From NCBI GenBank assembly GCA_040754625.1, contig JBFMCF010000112.1:1-39838 (forward strand): a stretch of DNA of 39,838 nucleotides, given 5' to 3'. The notes below the pieces were generated by a model that saw only the letters and a list, made by a program, of their open reading frames with translations, had not been told where the DNA came from and did no database searches. The DNA is from a bacterium. GTDB lineage: Bacteria; JACRDZ01; JAQUKH01. Position numbers and translations under genes: made by a program. How positions within the stretch are numbered: the first letter of the stretch is position 1; each line of letters opens with the position of its first letter. Of this stretch, positions 1 to 7,961 are shown piece after piece.

Positions 1-142
1 TTTTGGTCGTCTAAAAATATTCCGAATCGGTTTGAGTAAGATGTCATTTTTTCTACAAACAACAGTTGCTTTACAGTTTTAATAATTCGACCGATTGAAA
101 ATATGTACTTACTTCTCAGGAATCATACTTTAATGAACGTCC

Positions 143-220
143 CTGAAATCCCCCCTGAAATCCCCCTGAAATCCCCTCTGAAATCCCCTCTGAAATCCCC
201 TCTGAAATCCCCTTTTAAAA
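143..220. repeat. 12-bp tandem repeat (TGAAATCCCCTC)
   Basis: Six copies of a unit beginning TGAAATCCCC start at 144, 156, 167, 179, 191 and 203, a period of 12 with one 11-bp step, and a degenerate seventh copy starts near 216. The three copies from 179 are almost identical, which points to recent slippage. Confidence 0.85.
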
Positions 221-225
221 TCTGT

Positions 226-261
226 TTGAACAGCTTAAACGGTTTGAACTGTTTAAATCAA
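226..261. repeat. 9-bp degenerate tandem repeat (TTgAACnGn)
   Basis: Four 9-bp units follow directly: TTGAACAGC, TTAAACGGT, TTGAACTGT and TTAAATCAA. They begin 5 bp after the 12-bp array, but the unit is unrelated in sequence. Confidence 0.65.
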
Positions 262-386
262 CTGACAGAATGGAAATCGGCACAACAAATGTTCTGCTGA
301 TTAAAGCATTGCTATATTCATTTCACCTCAACCGAAGCCGACGGGTCGAAGGGATTTGTGCGCACTGCCAGTTCATCCAGAAACTT

Positions 387-986
387 TTAATCCGCCCATC
401 TTTTATATAGGTTATGTTCAATATCCAGCGCGTCTAAAACCCTGCCCGCGATAAAATTCGCGAGGTCATCCATGGATCCGGGTTTGTTGTAAAAGGCGGG
501 CATCGCGGGAAGTATAATACCCCCGGCGTTTGAAATTTTAAGCATGTTTTCAAGGTGGATTGAACTTAAAGGGGTTTCTCGGGGGACCAGAATCAATTTC
601 CTTCTCTCTTTCAAAACGACATCCGCGGCCCTTTCGATTAAACTTGAGGATACACCCGCCGCTATCCTTCCAATACACCCCATGCTCGCGGGAATTACAA
701 CCATTCCGTCTGTTTTGAATGAACCGCTGGAGATAGACGCGTGGAAATCGGTATTTTCAAGATATTCAATATTTTTATTATTGAAATAATCCTTAAAAAA
801 TATTGTCAATTTCTCTTTTTCAGGCAGTTTAACCGATAGCTCATGCTCAAAAATAGCTAAACCGGTGGCAGAACAAAGCAGAAATATTTTAACACCGGTA
901 ATATTAAGGCTTTCGACCAATCTTTTCGCGTAAATTGAACCACTGGCTCCTGTTACGGCAACAATATATTTTTTACCGATACCCAT
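387..986 (-). CDS. ubiX: UbiX/Pad1-type flavin prenyltransferase
   Basis: This family joins a dimethylallyl group to FMN to make prenylated FMN, the cofactor of UbiD-type decarboxylases. The N-terminus has the Rossmann-like VAVTGASGS motif. Further on are VVIPASMGCIGRIAAG, VLKERRKLILVPRETPLS and MPAFYNKPGS, all typical of the family. At about 199 residues the length is normal. An ATG at 995 is also in frame, but a strong promoter (TTGTCA, 17 bp, TATAAT) ends at 996, so transcription should begin near 989. I therefore prefer the ATG at 986, which would give a leaderless mRNA. No ubiD partner lies nearby. It diverges from the PpiD-like gene. Confidence 0.93.
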   Translation of the reverse strand: MGIGKKYIVAVTGASGSIYAKRLVESLNITGVKIFLLCSATGLAIFEHELSVKLPEKEKLTIFFKDYFNNKNIEYLENTDFHASISSGSFKTDGMVVIPASMGCIGRIAAGVSSSLIERAADVVLKERRKLILVPRETPLSSIHLENMLKISNAGGIILPAMPAFYNKPGSMDDLANFIAGRVLDALDIEHNLYKRWAD

Positions 987-995
987 AATAATCAT

Positions 996-1024
996 ATTAT
1001 ATTCCAGCCTTCATAATTTGACAA
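996..1024 (-). promoter_or_regulatory. Sigma-70-type promoter of ubiX
   Basis: Read leftward: TTGTCA (1024-1019), 17-bp spacer, TATAAT (1001-996). The -35 hexamer overlaps that of the opposite promoter at 1018-1023 almost completely, because TTGACAA reads TTGTCAA on the other strand. Confidence 0.75.
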
Positions 1025-1045
1025 ATTATTTTTTTGTGTTATAAT
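1018..1045 (+). promoter_or_regulatory. Sigma-70-type promoter of the PpiD-like gene
   Basis: TTGACA (1018-1023), 16-bp spacer, TATAAT (1040-1045): both hexamers match the consensus fully. The predicted start near 1052 leaves a leader of about 60 nt before the GGAGG site at 1101-1105. Confidence 0.8.
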
Positions 1046-1111
1046 CTTTTTTTAAATTATATTTCAAATACCGGTGACTGGTGCGCTGGTGACTTTTTTT
1101 GGAGGACATTT

Positions 1112-2563
1112 ATGCTTAAATATATGCGAAATAACCTGAAAATAATCATGTGGATAATCATTGGGACATTTATCGGGACTATTTTTGTTTCATGGGGAAT
1201 GGGCGGGATTCAACAGCAAAAAAATATAGCCGCGAAAATCAACGGGAAAAAAGTGCCTTTGACTGAGTATTATGAAATTTTAAACCGTTATTATAATTTC
1301 TACCAGAAAATTTATGGAAAGAATTTAAATCCCGATATTCTTAAAAAGATGAATGTGGAAAAAATGGCAATAGACCAGATTATTAAAGACACATTAATTG
1401 AAAAAAAGGCGGAAGAAATCGGTGTTACCGTTTCAGATGATGAAGTAATAGATTATTTCAAAAGCTACGATATTTTTCAGACAAACGGGAAATTTGACCC
1501 GAGGAAATTCAGCCAGGCGGACCAATTTGTGGACGCCAGCGGAAGAAAAGTCAATTGGAACGAGCAGGAAAAACTGGTACGGAAAGACATAATCCGCATG
1601 AAAATGGAAGAAATCATTAAAGACGGCATAACGGTCTCAGATAAAGAAGTCGAATTCCGCTACCTGTTCGAAAACGAGGAAATTAAAGTGTCTTATATCT
1701 TCATAGACCCTAAAAATTTTCTTTCTGAAAAAAAGATTAAAGAATATTACCAGAAAAATGAAAAACAATTTGAAGAACCGGAAAAGGTAAAGGCAAGCCA
1801 TATCCTTTTTCTGGTAAAAGACAGCGATAATTTTAATGAAGAAAGAGAAGCCAGGAATAAAGCGGAAAAAGTCCTGGCTGAATTAAAAACAGGAAAAAAT
1901 TTTGCGGAACTGGCAAAAAAATATTCTGAAGATTCATCAAAGGAAAAAGGCGGGGATTTGGGTTATTTTTCACGGGGCATGATGGACGCGAATTTTGAAA
2001 GGGCGGCTTTTGCTTTAAAAACCGGGGAAACAAGCCCGATTATCCGCTCAGCTTACGGTTTTCATATTATCAAATTGACCGACAGAAAAGACCCGTATAT
2101 CAAGCCGTTTGAAGAAGTAAAAGAGAACATCAAATACATGGCTGTAACTGATGAGGAAAGAAACCAGGCAAAAAAACAGGCGGAAGAGATATCAAAAAAC
2201 CTGATTGAAAAAAATGATTTAATTAAAGCGGCCGCCGAATCCAAAATCCCGGTAAAAAGCCTGGATTATTTCAACCGTTCAAAATTTGTTTCCGGAATTG
2301 CCGACAACAAAATATTTAAAGAAAATGCCTTCAAATTATCAAAAGGAGCCACAAGCCGTTTAATTGAGGCGGAAAACGGCTTCTATTTTATAAAACTTCT
2401 TGAAAGAAAACAAGTGAACGTGGAAAAATTCGCGCAGGCCAGGGATGAGCTGAAAACCCGGTTGTTACAGGAAAAAAAATCCAGCTATCTTGACAATTGG
2501 TATAAAGATTTGATAAAAAATTCGAAAATTGCAATATATATAAATCCAAATGAACAGGTTTGA
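1112..2563 (+). CDS. PpiD/SurA-like membrane-anchored peptidyl-prolyl isomerase
   Basis: A periplasmic folding chaperone of the parvulin class. The ATG at 1112 is preceded by GGAGG at 1101-1105; an in-frame extension back to 1034 has no ribosome site and would include the promoter. The 483-residue protein starts with a short cytoplasmic stretch and one membrane segment (residues ~8-30), as in PpiD. A SurA-type N-terminal domain follows. A parvulin (PpiC) domain sits at about residues 228-326, with KASHILFLV, DLGYFSRGMM and GFHIIKL motifs, and a further C-terminal helical part follows. It ends 3 bp before the convergent PhnD-like gene. Assignment to the SurA_N/PpiC family is sure; the PpiD orthology is an inference from the anchor. 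Confidence 0.9.
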   Translation: MLKYMRNNLKIIMWIIIGTFIGTIFVSWGMGGIQQQKNIAAKINGKKVPLTEYYEILNRYYNFYQKIYGKNLNPDILKKMNVEKMAIDQIIKDTLIEKKAEEIGVTVSDDEVIDYFKSYDIFQTNGKFDPRKFSQADQFVDASGRKVNWNEQEKLVRKDIIRMKMEEIIKDGITVSDKEVEFRYLFENEEIKVSYIFIDPKNFLSEKKIKEYYQKNEKQFEEPEKVKASHILFLVKDSDNFNEEREARNKAEKVLAELKTGKNFAELAKKYSEDSSKEKGGDLGYFSRGMMDANFERAAFALKTGETSPIIRSAYGFHIIKLTDRKDPYIKPFEEVKENIKYMAVTDEERNQAKKQAEEISKNLIEKNDLIKAAAESKIPVKSLDYFNRSKFVSGIADNKIFKENAFKLSKGATSRLIEAENGFYFIKLLERKQVNVEKFAQARDELKTRLLQEKKSSYLDNWYKDLIKNSKIAIYINPNEQV

Positions 2564-2566
2564 CCC

Positions 2567-3454
2567 TCAGTTTCCTTCGTAAGGCGTCAGATTAACACGT
2601 TTGGCCATTTCGCGCAATAAATCGTAATCTTTATCATTGACCTCTATAAAACCGTCAAGCCATGCACGTTTTAATACCGACAGGTGTTCATTTTCCACCT
2701 CTACGGTATCTTCTTTTTTGATGCCAATCATTACATCCTTTACCTGTTTAATCAACGCGTCTTCAATCTCTTTCCTCGCGGCTAACGTGCAGTAACTTAT
2801 CATTTCCGACCTGGCTATAATCCTGAAATCATTCGGGCCAAACTTTTTATCCGCTATTGCCTCCCTGAGGTCCTCCAGCGGAGCGGCTCCCGCGTCAAAG
2901 GCCTGGTAATAAACGGCATAAAGCACTTTTTCATGTTTAAAAGACCCGGAGGGTATAGCATAATAAGCCAAATCTTTTTCAGGGTCAACGCCATTCCGTT
3001 TTAACAAATCGTAAACCGCGAGGTATCCCGCGGGCGCGAATTCCGGACCGAAAATAAATTTTTTGTCTTTTAAATCCGAAATATTTTTAATACCGCTTTC
3101 ATTCCGGACAATGATCGTCCCGATAGTATTTTTCCCCTCGGGACCTCTTTTTTCACCCACGACAAGTTTCGCCTGGTAATTTTTCTTTAAAATAATATAC
3201 ATGACGGAATTGGCATGGACAAAATCGATTTTTTTCTCCCTGAACGCGTCTTCAATATCATAAGTGTTCAAATAAACCGCCTCAAACTTTTTACCGAGTT
3301 TCTTGTTCAGATAATTCGTCAGCGGCTGGAACCTCTCCTCTGTTTCTTTAAGGCTGTTACAGACCATGTAACCAATCTTTATTGAATCTTCAGCGTAACA
3401 ATATCCATAAAAATTAATTAAAATCATAAGCATTATTATCATTTTTCTATTCAT
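2567..3454 (-). CDS. PhnD-like ABC transporter substrate-binding protein
   Basis: Periplasmic binding protein of the phosphate/phosphite/phosphonate (PhnD, COG3221) family. A signal peptide (residues ~1-21, ending CYA) precedes IKIGYMVCNSLKETEERFQP, which corresponds to the usual family start 'G..P...E....P'. SGIKNISDLKDKKFIFG and GPEFAPAGYLA are the typical hinge and lobe-2 motifs. At 295 residues the length is normal. AAAGGGG lies 6 nt before the ATG, and the start overlaps the preceding lipoprotein stop as ATGA, so the two are translationally coupled. No permease or ATPase gene is near, so this may be a sensor-type or orphan binding protein. The ligand is not known. Confidence 0.85.
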   Translation of the reverse strand: MNRKMIIMLMILINFYGYCYAEDSIKIGYMVCNSLKETEERFQPLTNYLNKKLGKKFEAVYLNTYDIEDAFREKKIDFVHANSVMYIILKKNYQAKLVVGEKRGPEGKNTIGTIIVRNESGIKNISDLKDKKFIFGPEFAPAGYLAVYDLLKRNGVDPEKDLAYYAIPSGSFKHEKVLYAVYYQAFDAGAAPLEDLREAIADKKFGPNDFRIIARSEMISYCTLAARKEIEDALIKQVKDVMIGIKKEDTVEVENEHLSVLKRAWLDGFIEVNDKDYDLLREMAKRVNLTPYEGN

Positions 3455-4581
3455 TTAATACCCCTTTCATATCTGAATAATTTAATATCAACACCAGGTG
3501 CATCCAGAAAAGGCCTAAACATCACAATACCTGAAACAGCGTCATCTTTGCCGTCTTCAATGGTTTTCCCGATTTCATCTTCATTTAAATTTCCCCAATA
3601 ATTATTCGCGGCTTCAATTTCCAGAGCGCCTTTATTGTCCAGGTTAAATTTTTTGTTTTCCGCTATGTTATTGTAACCCAAAACAGCGTCCGAGTTGTTC
3701 AAAGAAACCCCGTCTGACCCGTTTTCAAGAATAAAATTACGATGAATATTTAATTTTGAATTATTGCCTGATATGCCGTCCAATTCATTTTTGCCGATAA
3801 AATTGTCATTAATTGAAATTTCCCCGCCCTGGAAAAGAGCGCCATAACGGTTATTAATCATAAAAGAATTGGAAATTTTACCCACGGACTCTTTCATCCT
3901 TAATCCCTCAAGATAATTATCTTTTACCGCGTTCTTTTCAAAAATAACTTCTGAGCGGAAACTATGCATAGCCGAATAGTTATTGGAAAATACCGTGTTT
4001 ACGATTTCCGCCCTGGAATCGCGAAAACGCAGTGCGCTGTAATTATCGCTGAAAATACTGTCGTTTATTTTAATATCAGACTCCTGGAATTGAAAACCGC
4101 GGCTGTTATTGAAAACTATCGTATTTTCCATTATTATTTTGGAAAAATGGCTGTGAAGGGCCCTGTACGCGTTTTTAAATTTGCAATAAGATAAAATATT
4201 CGGGTCACCCTCGCTTGCCATAAAATATAATCCCTCCCAACGCGTTTTATTGTTTTCCGGGCCGGATGAGAAAATTATGGGGAGGTCTTTCTCACCCCCC
4301 GCTAAAAGTGTTCCAAAAATATAGAGGCCGCTTTCACCGATCCCATCCATATTTTCGTCCTGCCAGAGAAATTCAATTTCGGCCCCGGGTTTAATAGTCA
4401 AAACCGATCCCGCTTCCACCGTGCATATGCCTTTAATAAAAATTTTACCTTCCCAAACTGTATTATTTGTAATATGCGTCTTATTATAAACAACAGGTCC
4501 TTCTTTTATTCTCTTGATACACCCGGACAAAATTATAAGTGTTATAACGAGGGCAATATATCTATTCCTGCCTGACATCAT
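3451..4581 (-). CDS. Right-handed parallel beta-helix lipoprotein
   Basis: The signal peptide ends in a lipobox (LIILSGC, Cys at about residue 21), so this is an anchored lipoprotein. The region NNTVWEGKIFIKGICTVEAG followed by GSVLTIKPGAEIEF matches the start of PbH1/'nitrous oxidase accessory'-type beta-helices. From about residue 115 to 330 there are repeated rungs with stacked N and G/S (SNNYSAMHSF, NNRYGALF, ENGSDGVSLNNS, YNNIAENK). It ends with a NYWG-type capping motif common in these proteins. It overlaps the upstream homologous lipoprotein by 20 bp and the PhnD-like gene by 4 bp. Function is unknown; such helices bind or cut polysaccharides or act as scaffolds. Confidence 0.82.
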   Translation of the reverse strand: MMSGRNRYIALVITLIILSGCIKRIKEGPVVYNKTHITNNTVWEGKIFIKGICTVEAGSVLTIKPGAEIEFLWQDENMDGIGESGLYIFGTLLAGGEKDLPIIFSSGPENNKTRWEGLYFMASEGDPNILSYCKFKNAYRALHSHFSKIIMENTIVFNNSRGFQFQESDIKINDSIFSDNYSALRFRDSRAEIVNTVFSNNYSAMHSFRSEVIFEKNAVKDNYLEGLRMKESVGKISNSFMINNRYGALFQGGEISINDNFIGKNELDGISGNNSKLNIHRNFILENGSDGVSLNNSDAVLGYNNIAENKKFNLDNKGALEIEAANNYWGNLNEDEIGKTIEDGKDDAVSGIVMFRPFLDAPGVDIKLFRYERGIK

Positions 4582-5290
4582 ATTTATTCCCGCTGAAATT
4601 GTTGCCTTTTAAAATCAAATTTGATTTTATGCCGATGAAAATTCCCTCCTCCTCGTTATTTTCAATCCAATTCCCCGTAAGCTCACCCCTGGAAGAAAAA
4701 ATCCCGTAAAAACCCGCGTAATTTTCCCTTATGACATTTTTAGCTATTTTGGGATATGAAATTTCACCTGAAGAAACAAAGGCGTATTTATTTTTCTCAA
4801 AAATATTTTCTTCGATAACGGGAGAAGATTTTAAGGAATCAATCCCCGTAAAGGCATTTTGAATTTTGCAAAAATTAAAAATCCCGTCTTCCGCCTGGTC
4901 AAGAATAATCCCGGCCCAGAAAATCCCGTCCATGGATTTCCCTTCGCCGTAAAATATTATAGGATTATTTACTTCACCCCTTGCAATAATCTTACCGCGT
5001 ATCAAAATTTCATTATAAGGCGACAAAAATAGCGGTTCATTTTTAGAAGAATCTTTTTCCTTGATTTTGATTTTAGTGCCCGGCTGGATTATAAGTTTTA
5101 CGCCTTTCGGAATCAAAAGGTCATCGTCAATCTGGATAATTCCGTCCCAAACCGTATTTTTGGTTATTATCCCGCTAAACAAATAAATTTTTTCCCTCTG
5201 CCCAGGATTTATTTTTCCTGCCTGCGGATTTTTTAAGCATCCCGATGTTAATAAAAAAATTACAATAAAAAAACTTTTTTTCTTTCCCAT
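4562..5290 (-). CDS. Short beta-helix lipoprotein, paralogue of the next gene
   Basis: A 242-residue lipoprotein with lipobox LLTSGC (Cys at about residue 18). It shares with its downstream neighbour the block 'ITKNTVWDGIIQIDDDLLIP', the following KPG-type turn and a few beta-helix rungs (SGEISYPKIAKNVIRENYAG, NWIENNEEEGIFIG). It looks like a shorter paralogue of the neighbour, so a local duplication is likely. It starts 7 bp after the betaine-type binding-protein gene and overlaps the next gene by 20 bp. Function unknown. Confidence 0.8.
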   Translation of the reverse strand: MGKKKSFFIVIFLLTSGCLKNPQAGKINPGQREKIYLFSGIITKNTVWDGIIQIDDDLLIPKGVKLIIQPGTKIKIKEKDSSKNEPLFLSPYNEILIRGKIIARGEVNNPIIFYGEGKSMDGIFWAGIILDQAEDGIFNFCKIQNAFTGIDSLKSSPVIEENIFEKNKYAFVSSGEISYPKIAKNVIRENYAGFYGIFSSRGELTGNWIENNEEEGIFIGIKSNLILKGNNFSGNKYDVRQE

Positions 5291-5297
5291 GACAAAC

Positions 5298-5918
5298 TTA
5301 AATCAATTTTTTCTCTTTCAAAAACCATCTCGCAATGTCCCCTGCTGATTCCGTTTCATTATTTATTTTTTTAAGGAGTTCTTCATATGTTTTATCATCA
5401 ATGGTACCGCCTAACTTATCCAGCAATCTTGTAAGCGCAGGGAACTTTTTGAGGGTGTCTTTCCGGACAACAGGGGCGGCTATACAGGGTAAACCCTGCT
5501 TTCCGTCACGTTCGTTTTTGTAAAATTTACTTTCAAATCCAAACGGTTTCAGCCAGACAAGATTCAGCTTTTCCTGGTATTCCCGCCGCACAACTTCAAA
5601 TATTTTATCCTTTTCAGAAACATCTTTTCTTTTCAGGACCTCGGTCAAACTTATGCCGGTATATTCGACAAAAATATCGATATCGCCTTTTTCCAAAACA
5701 GCATGGCCGTTTTCACCCGGTTCCAGCATTTTAACTACAGCAGTCGTCCCTGTCCTTTCCCGGATAAGTATCGCAAGCATTTCAGCTAAAATCATGGACT
5801 CGGGATTTTTTTCCTGGCCGATGTAAATAGTTTTGCCGACACAGGCATAGGAAAGTGCCTGAATGGAGATAAAACTTACAATAAATAACGCCGACAATAA
5901 AAACTTATGTTTCTTCAT
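5298..5918 (-). CDS. Glycine betaine/choline-type binding protein (OpuAC-like), lobe 2 apparently missing
   Basis: The ATG at 5918 has GGGGAG 6 nt upstream; the in-frame ATG at 5942 has none. A signal peptide is followed by KTIYIGQEKNPESMILAEML and the family motif GDIDIFVEYTGISLTEVLKR, then LNLVWLKPFGFESKFY. The sequence then jumps to the C-terminal block CIAAPVVRKDTLKKFPALTR, 'LDKLGGTIDD' and 'AGDIARWFLKEKKL'. The family is usually about 270-300 residues; this protein has 206. The part normally between the two blocks, most of lobe 2 ('TISDLA...' and 'EALKNGQVDV...'), is absent. The frame is intact, so this is a clean internal deletion or a natural one-lobe form. No permease or ATPase is nearby. 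Confidence 0.78.
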   Translation of the reverse strand: MKKHKFLLSALFIVSFISIQALSYACVGKTIYIGQEKNPESMILAEMLAILIRERTGTTAVVKMLEPGENGHAVLEKGDIDIFVEYTGISLTEVLKRKDVSEKDKIFEVVRREYQEKLNLVWLKPFGFESKFYKNERDGKQGLPCIAAPVVRKDTLKKFPALTRLLDKLGGTIDDKTYEELLKKINNETESAGDIARWFLKEKKLI

Positions 5919-6004
5919 GGTATTCTCCCCGTGAAAATTCAAATTGCAAAATGCAAAGTTTAAAATGTGGAATCACTTCACACTTCATAATATTGTTTAT
6001 TTTG

Positions 6005-6952
6005 TCATGAAATGACACAACAATTTTGACTTTCAATTTTTGAATTTTTCGTTACACGTTTCAAACACATCGGATCCGGACTTTTAAAATTCCCTTCATA
6101 AAAATAACTGCGTCCCCGGCACCCGCCCTGGCACCAGTTTACAAGCCGGCAGGGAATACATTCCTCAGGCAGCATGGAAACCTGGTTTCGTAAATTCTCC
6201 GCTTTATTTTTCCAGATTTCCCTAAATGACTCCTTATTTAAATCGCCTAATTCCACATCTATTGAAGAACAGCCGTAGACCCTCCCGTCCCGCCTGACAT
6301 ATGCCACTGCTGAACCCGCCTGACAGCCGTTATACACCCCTTTGGCCGGCGCGGAGGTGTCTCTTTCAGGATAAAATATCGAGCTTATAAAAAAATCTCT
6401 TATCACAAGTTCAATGTTTTTTTCCCAGTATTTAATCTTTATGGCGGTTATATTTCTAAAATTTTCGAGCCTTTCTTTTTCTACCTTAAAAACTATGTTG
6501 TCCTTTTCGCATTTCCAGCTGTTAAAGTTGTTGATGATAAACCTGCCAAATGACATATCAACCGCATTGTCTATCATATAAATTATATCTTCAAAATTGC
6601 TTTTAGTTACGAAAACACTGGCCGCTTTTTTCTCCTTTGAAACGGCCGGCGGCTTTTGCCCGTTAAAACCGCCTGTAAGTATTTCCGGCCCGAAAACAAA
6701 ACATTCAACAAGGGCCTGGGTCCCGGGCTCCAATAAAAAGGCGGGGCATTCGCCCTCCAGAAATAAAAAAACCTTTACGCCCCTGGATTTTGCTTCGGAT
6801 AAAATAAAGCCGGTACTTTTTTCTTTACCCTCAAACTCTCCCCTGACGGCCAGTTGGAATATTCCGCTCGAAATTATTTTTTTTCCTGAAAATATAATAT
6901 CTTCTTCCCGTTCCGGCAAATCCCATTCTAATCTAAGTGGAACCTGAAGCAT
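6005..6952 (-). CDS. SPASM-domain protein without a radical-SAM cysteine motif (GeoRSP-type)
   Basis: I chose the ATG at 6952 because GGAAGGAAG stands just upstream; it lies inside the end of the radical SAM gene (20-bp overlap). The first 60 residues align in pattern with radical SAM enzymes (PLRLEWDLP where the neighbour has PLLVNWSLS), but the CxxxCxxC motif is missing. The C-terminus (about residues 215-305) has a full SPASM set: C-x17-C, then CIPCRLVNWCQGGC (C-x2-C-x5-C-x3-C) and a final C in PDPMC. It can bind auxiliary iron-sulfur clusters but not the radical SAM cluster. This matches what is known as the SPASM-only partner of 'GeoRSP' systems, named from Geobacter and of unknown function. 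The tail ends QNCCVIS. Confidence 0.82.
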   Translation of the reverse strand: MLQVPLRLEWDLPEREEDIIFSGKKIISSGIFQLAVRGEFEGKEKSTGFILSEAKSRGVKVFLFLEGECPAFLLEPGTQALVECFVFGPEILTGGFNGQKPPAVSKEKKAASVFVTKSNFEDIIYMIDNAVDMSFGRFIINNFNSWKCEKDNIVFKVEKERLENFRNITAIKIKYWEKNIELVIRDFFISSIFYPERDTSAPAKGVYNGCQAGSAVAYVRRDGRVYGCSSIDVELGDLNKESFREIWKNKAENLRNQVSMLPEECIPCRLVNWCQGGCRGRSYFYEGNFKSPDPMCLKRVTKNSKIESQNCCVIS

Positions 6953-7961
6953 TGTCTTCCTTCCAGCAATGCGGATCCGGCTGGTTAAAATCGCCGGACA
7001 CAGCATAGGCCCTCGCACTGCACCCGCCTAAACATTCTTCATAATTTTCGCATGAAACACATTTGCCTTTTGCTTCCTTATTACGGAGTTTCAGCAAAAC
7101 AGGCGAATTTTTCCAGATATCCTTAAAATCATCTTTTAAAATATTCCCGATAGAAACCGGCATAAAACCACAGGGTGTTATGTCCCCGTTAGGCTTAATG
7201 GCAAGTGAAAGTTTACCGCAGCTGCTCCCGGGAACAATTGTTTTGTCCCTGCCGCCAAATTCCTTTAAAAGGCAGATAACAGGGTCGTCCAACGATATAG
7301 TAATATCAGAAATTTCTTTTTTCTTAATCAAAACGTCCCGGTAAAATCCCATCCATTCCCGCGGGGTCAAATCCAGCTCGCCGCGGTTTTTCAATCCTTG
7401 TCCGCTGCATTTATAATTGTGAAAAGTAATTTTTTTAATACCCAATTTCCTGGCCAGGTCAATAAGCTCCCCAAATTCCCTGTAATTCATTCTGCTGATA
7501 ACGGATGATACAGCGGTCTCGATATTATTTTTGCGCAATAATTCAATCGCAAAAACCGCCTTTTTAAAGCTTCCCTTTTTATTGCGAAAATTATCATGAT
7601 CCCTTTCCCGCGCGCTGTCTAAACTTACTTCAACTTTTGAAATCCTGCTGTTTTTAATTTTATCAACAATCTCTCCGTCAACTAAAAAACCGTTTGTCGA
7701 AACACTTATATGAAGCCCGTTCTCACGGGCAAATAACGCGATATCAAATATGTCTTTTTTCAGAAAAGGCTCTCCCCCGCCGAAATTCGCAAAATAAACT
7801 TTTGCGGCAACAAGCTTTTTAACAATTTCCTTGTTCTGCCCGGCCGGTAATTCTTCATATTTCTCCAGCCTGGAATAACAGTGCTTGCAGTTAAAATTAC
7901 AATTATTGGATAAACTCCAATTAACCAACAGCGGCGCGTCAGGTATTTTTGTTTTCATCAT
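6933..7961 (-). CDS. Radical SAM/SPASM peptide-modifying-type enzyme (GeoRSP-type)
   Basis: The radical SAM motif is CNFNCKHC at about residues 17-24, followed by FGGGEPFL (SAM-binding GGEP) and an (alpha/beta)6 barrel. The SPASM domain has SSCGKLSLAIKPNGDITPCG, then CVSCENYEECLGGC (C-x2-C-x5-C-x3-C) and a last C in PDPHC. These enzymes reductively cleave SAM to start radical chemistry, often on peptides brought by a PqqD-type chaperone, and a PqqD-like gene directly precedes (23-bp overlap). The SPASM-only gene follows with a 20-bp overlap. This trio is the signature of the GeoRSP system. No precursor peptide could be seen beside it. Heme-biosynthesis relatives (AhbC/NirJ) are an alternative, but the partner genes argue against them. 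Confidence 0.88.
   Translation of the reverse strand: MMKTKIPDAPLLVNWSLSNNCNFNCKHCYSRLEKYEELPAGQNKEIVKKLVAAKVYFANFGGGEPFLKKDIFDIALFARENGLHISVSTNGFLVDGEIVDKIKNSRISKVEVSLDSARERDHDNFRNKKGSFKKAVFAIELLRKNNIETAVSSVISRMNYREFGELIDLARKLGIKKITFHNYKCSGQGLKNRGELDLTPREWMGFYRDVLIKKKEISDITISLDDPVICLLKEFGGRDKTIVPGSSCGKLSLAIKPNGDITPCGFMPVSIGNILKDDFKDIWKNSPVLLKLRNKEAKGKCVSCENYEECLGGCSARAYAVSGDFNQPDPHCWKEDNASGST

Larger units (their letters stand above)
1..386. other. Intergenic stretch without a convincing gene
   Basis: No frame here looks like a protein gene. The stretch holds two adjacent short tandem repeats, listed separately, and otherwise AT-rich sequence. It lies downstream of the leftward ubiX gene. 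A 65-codon frame at 103-300 is only a translation of the repeats. Confidence 0.6.

Noticed and set aside
103-300. 65-codon open frame rich in PLKS and LN repeats
   Set aside because: It only translates the two tandem repeats, has no ribosome site and no sensible protein composition.
5919-6004. 27-residue frame after the SPASM gene as a possible radical-SAM substrate peptide
   Set aside because: No ribosome site, low-complexity sequence, and it runs into the next gene's start; not credible as a precursor.
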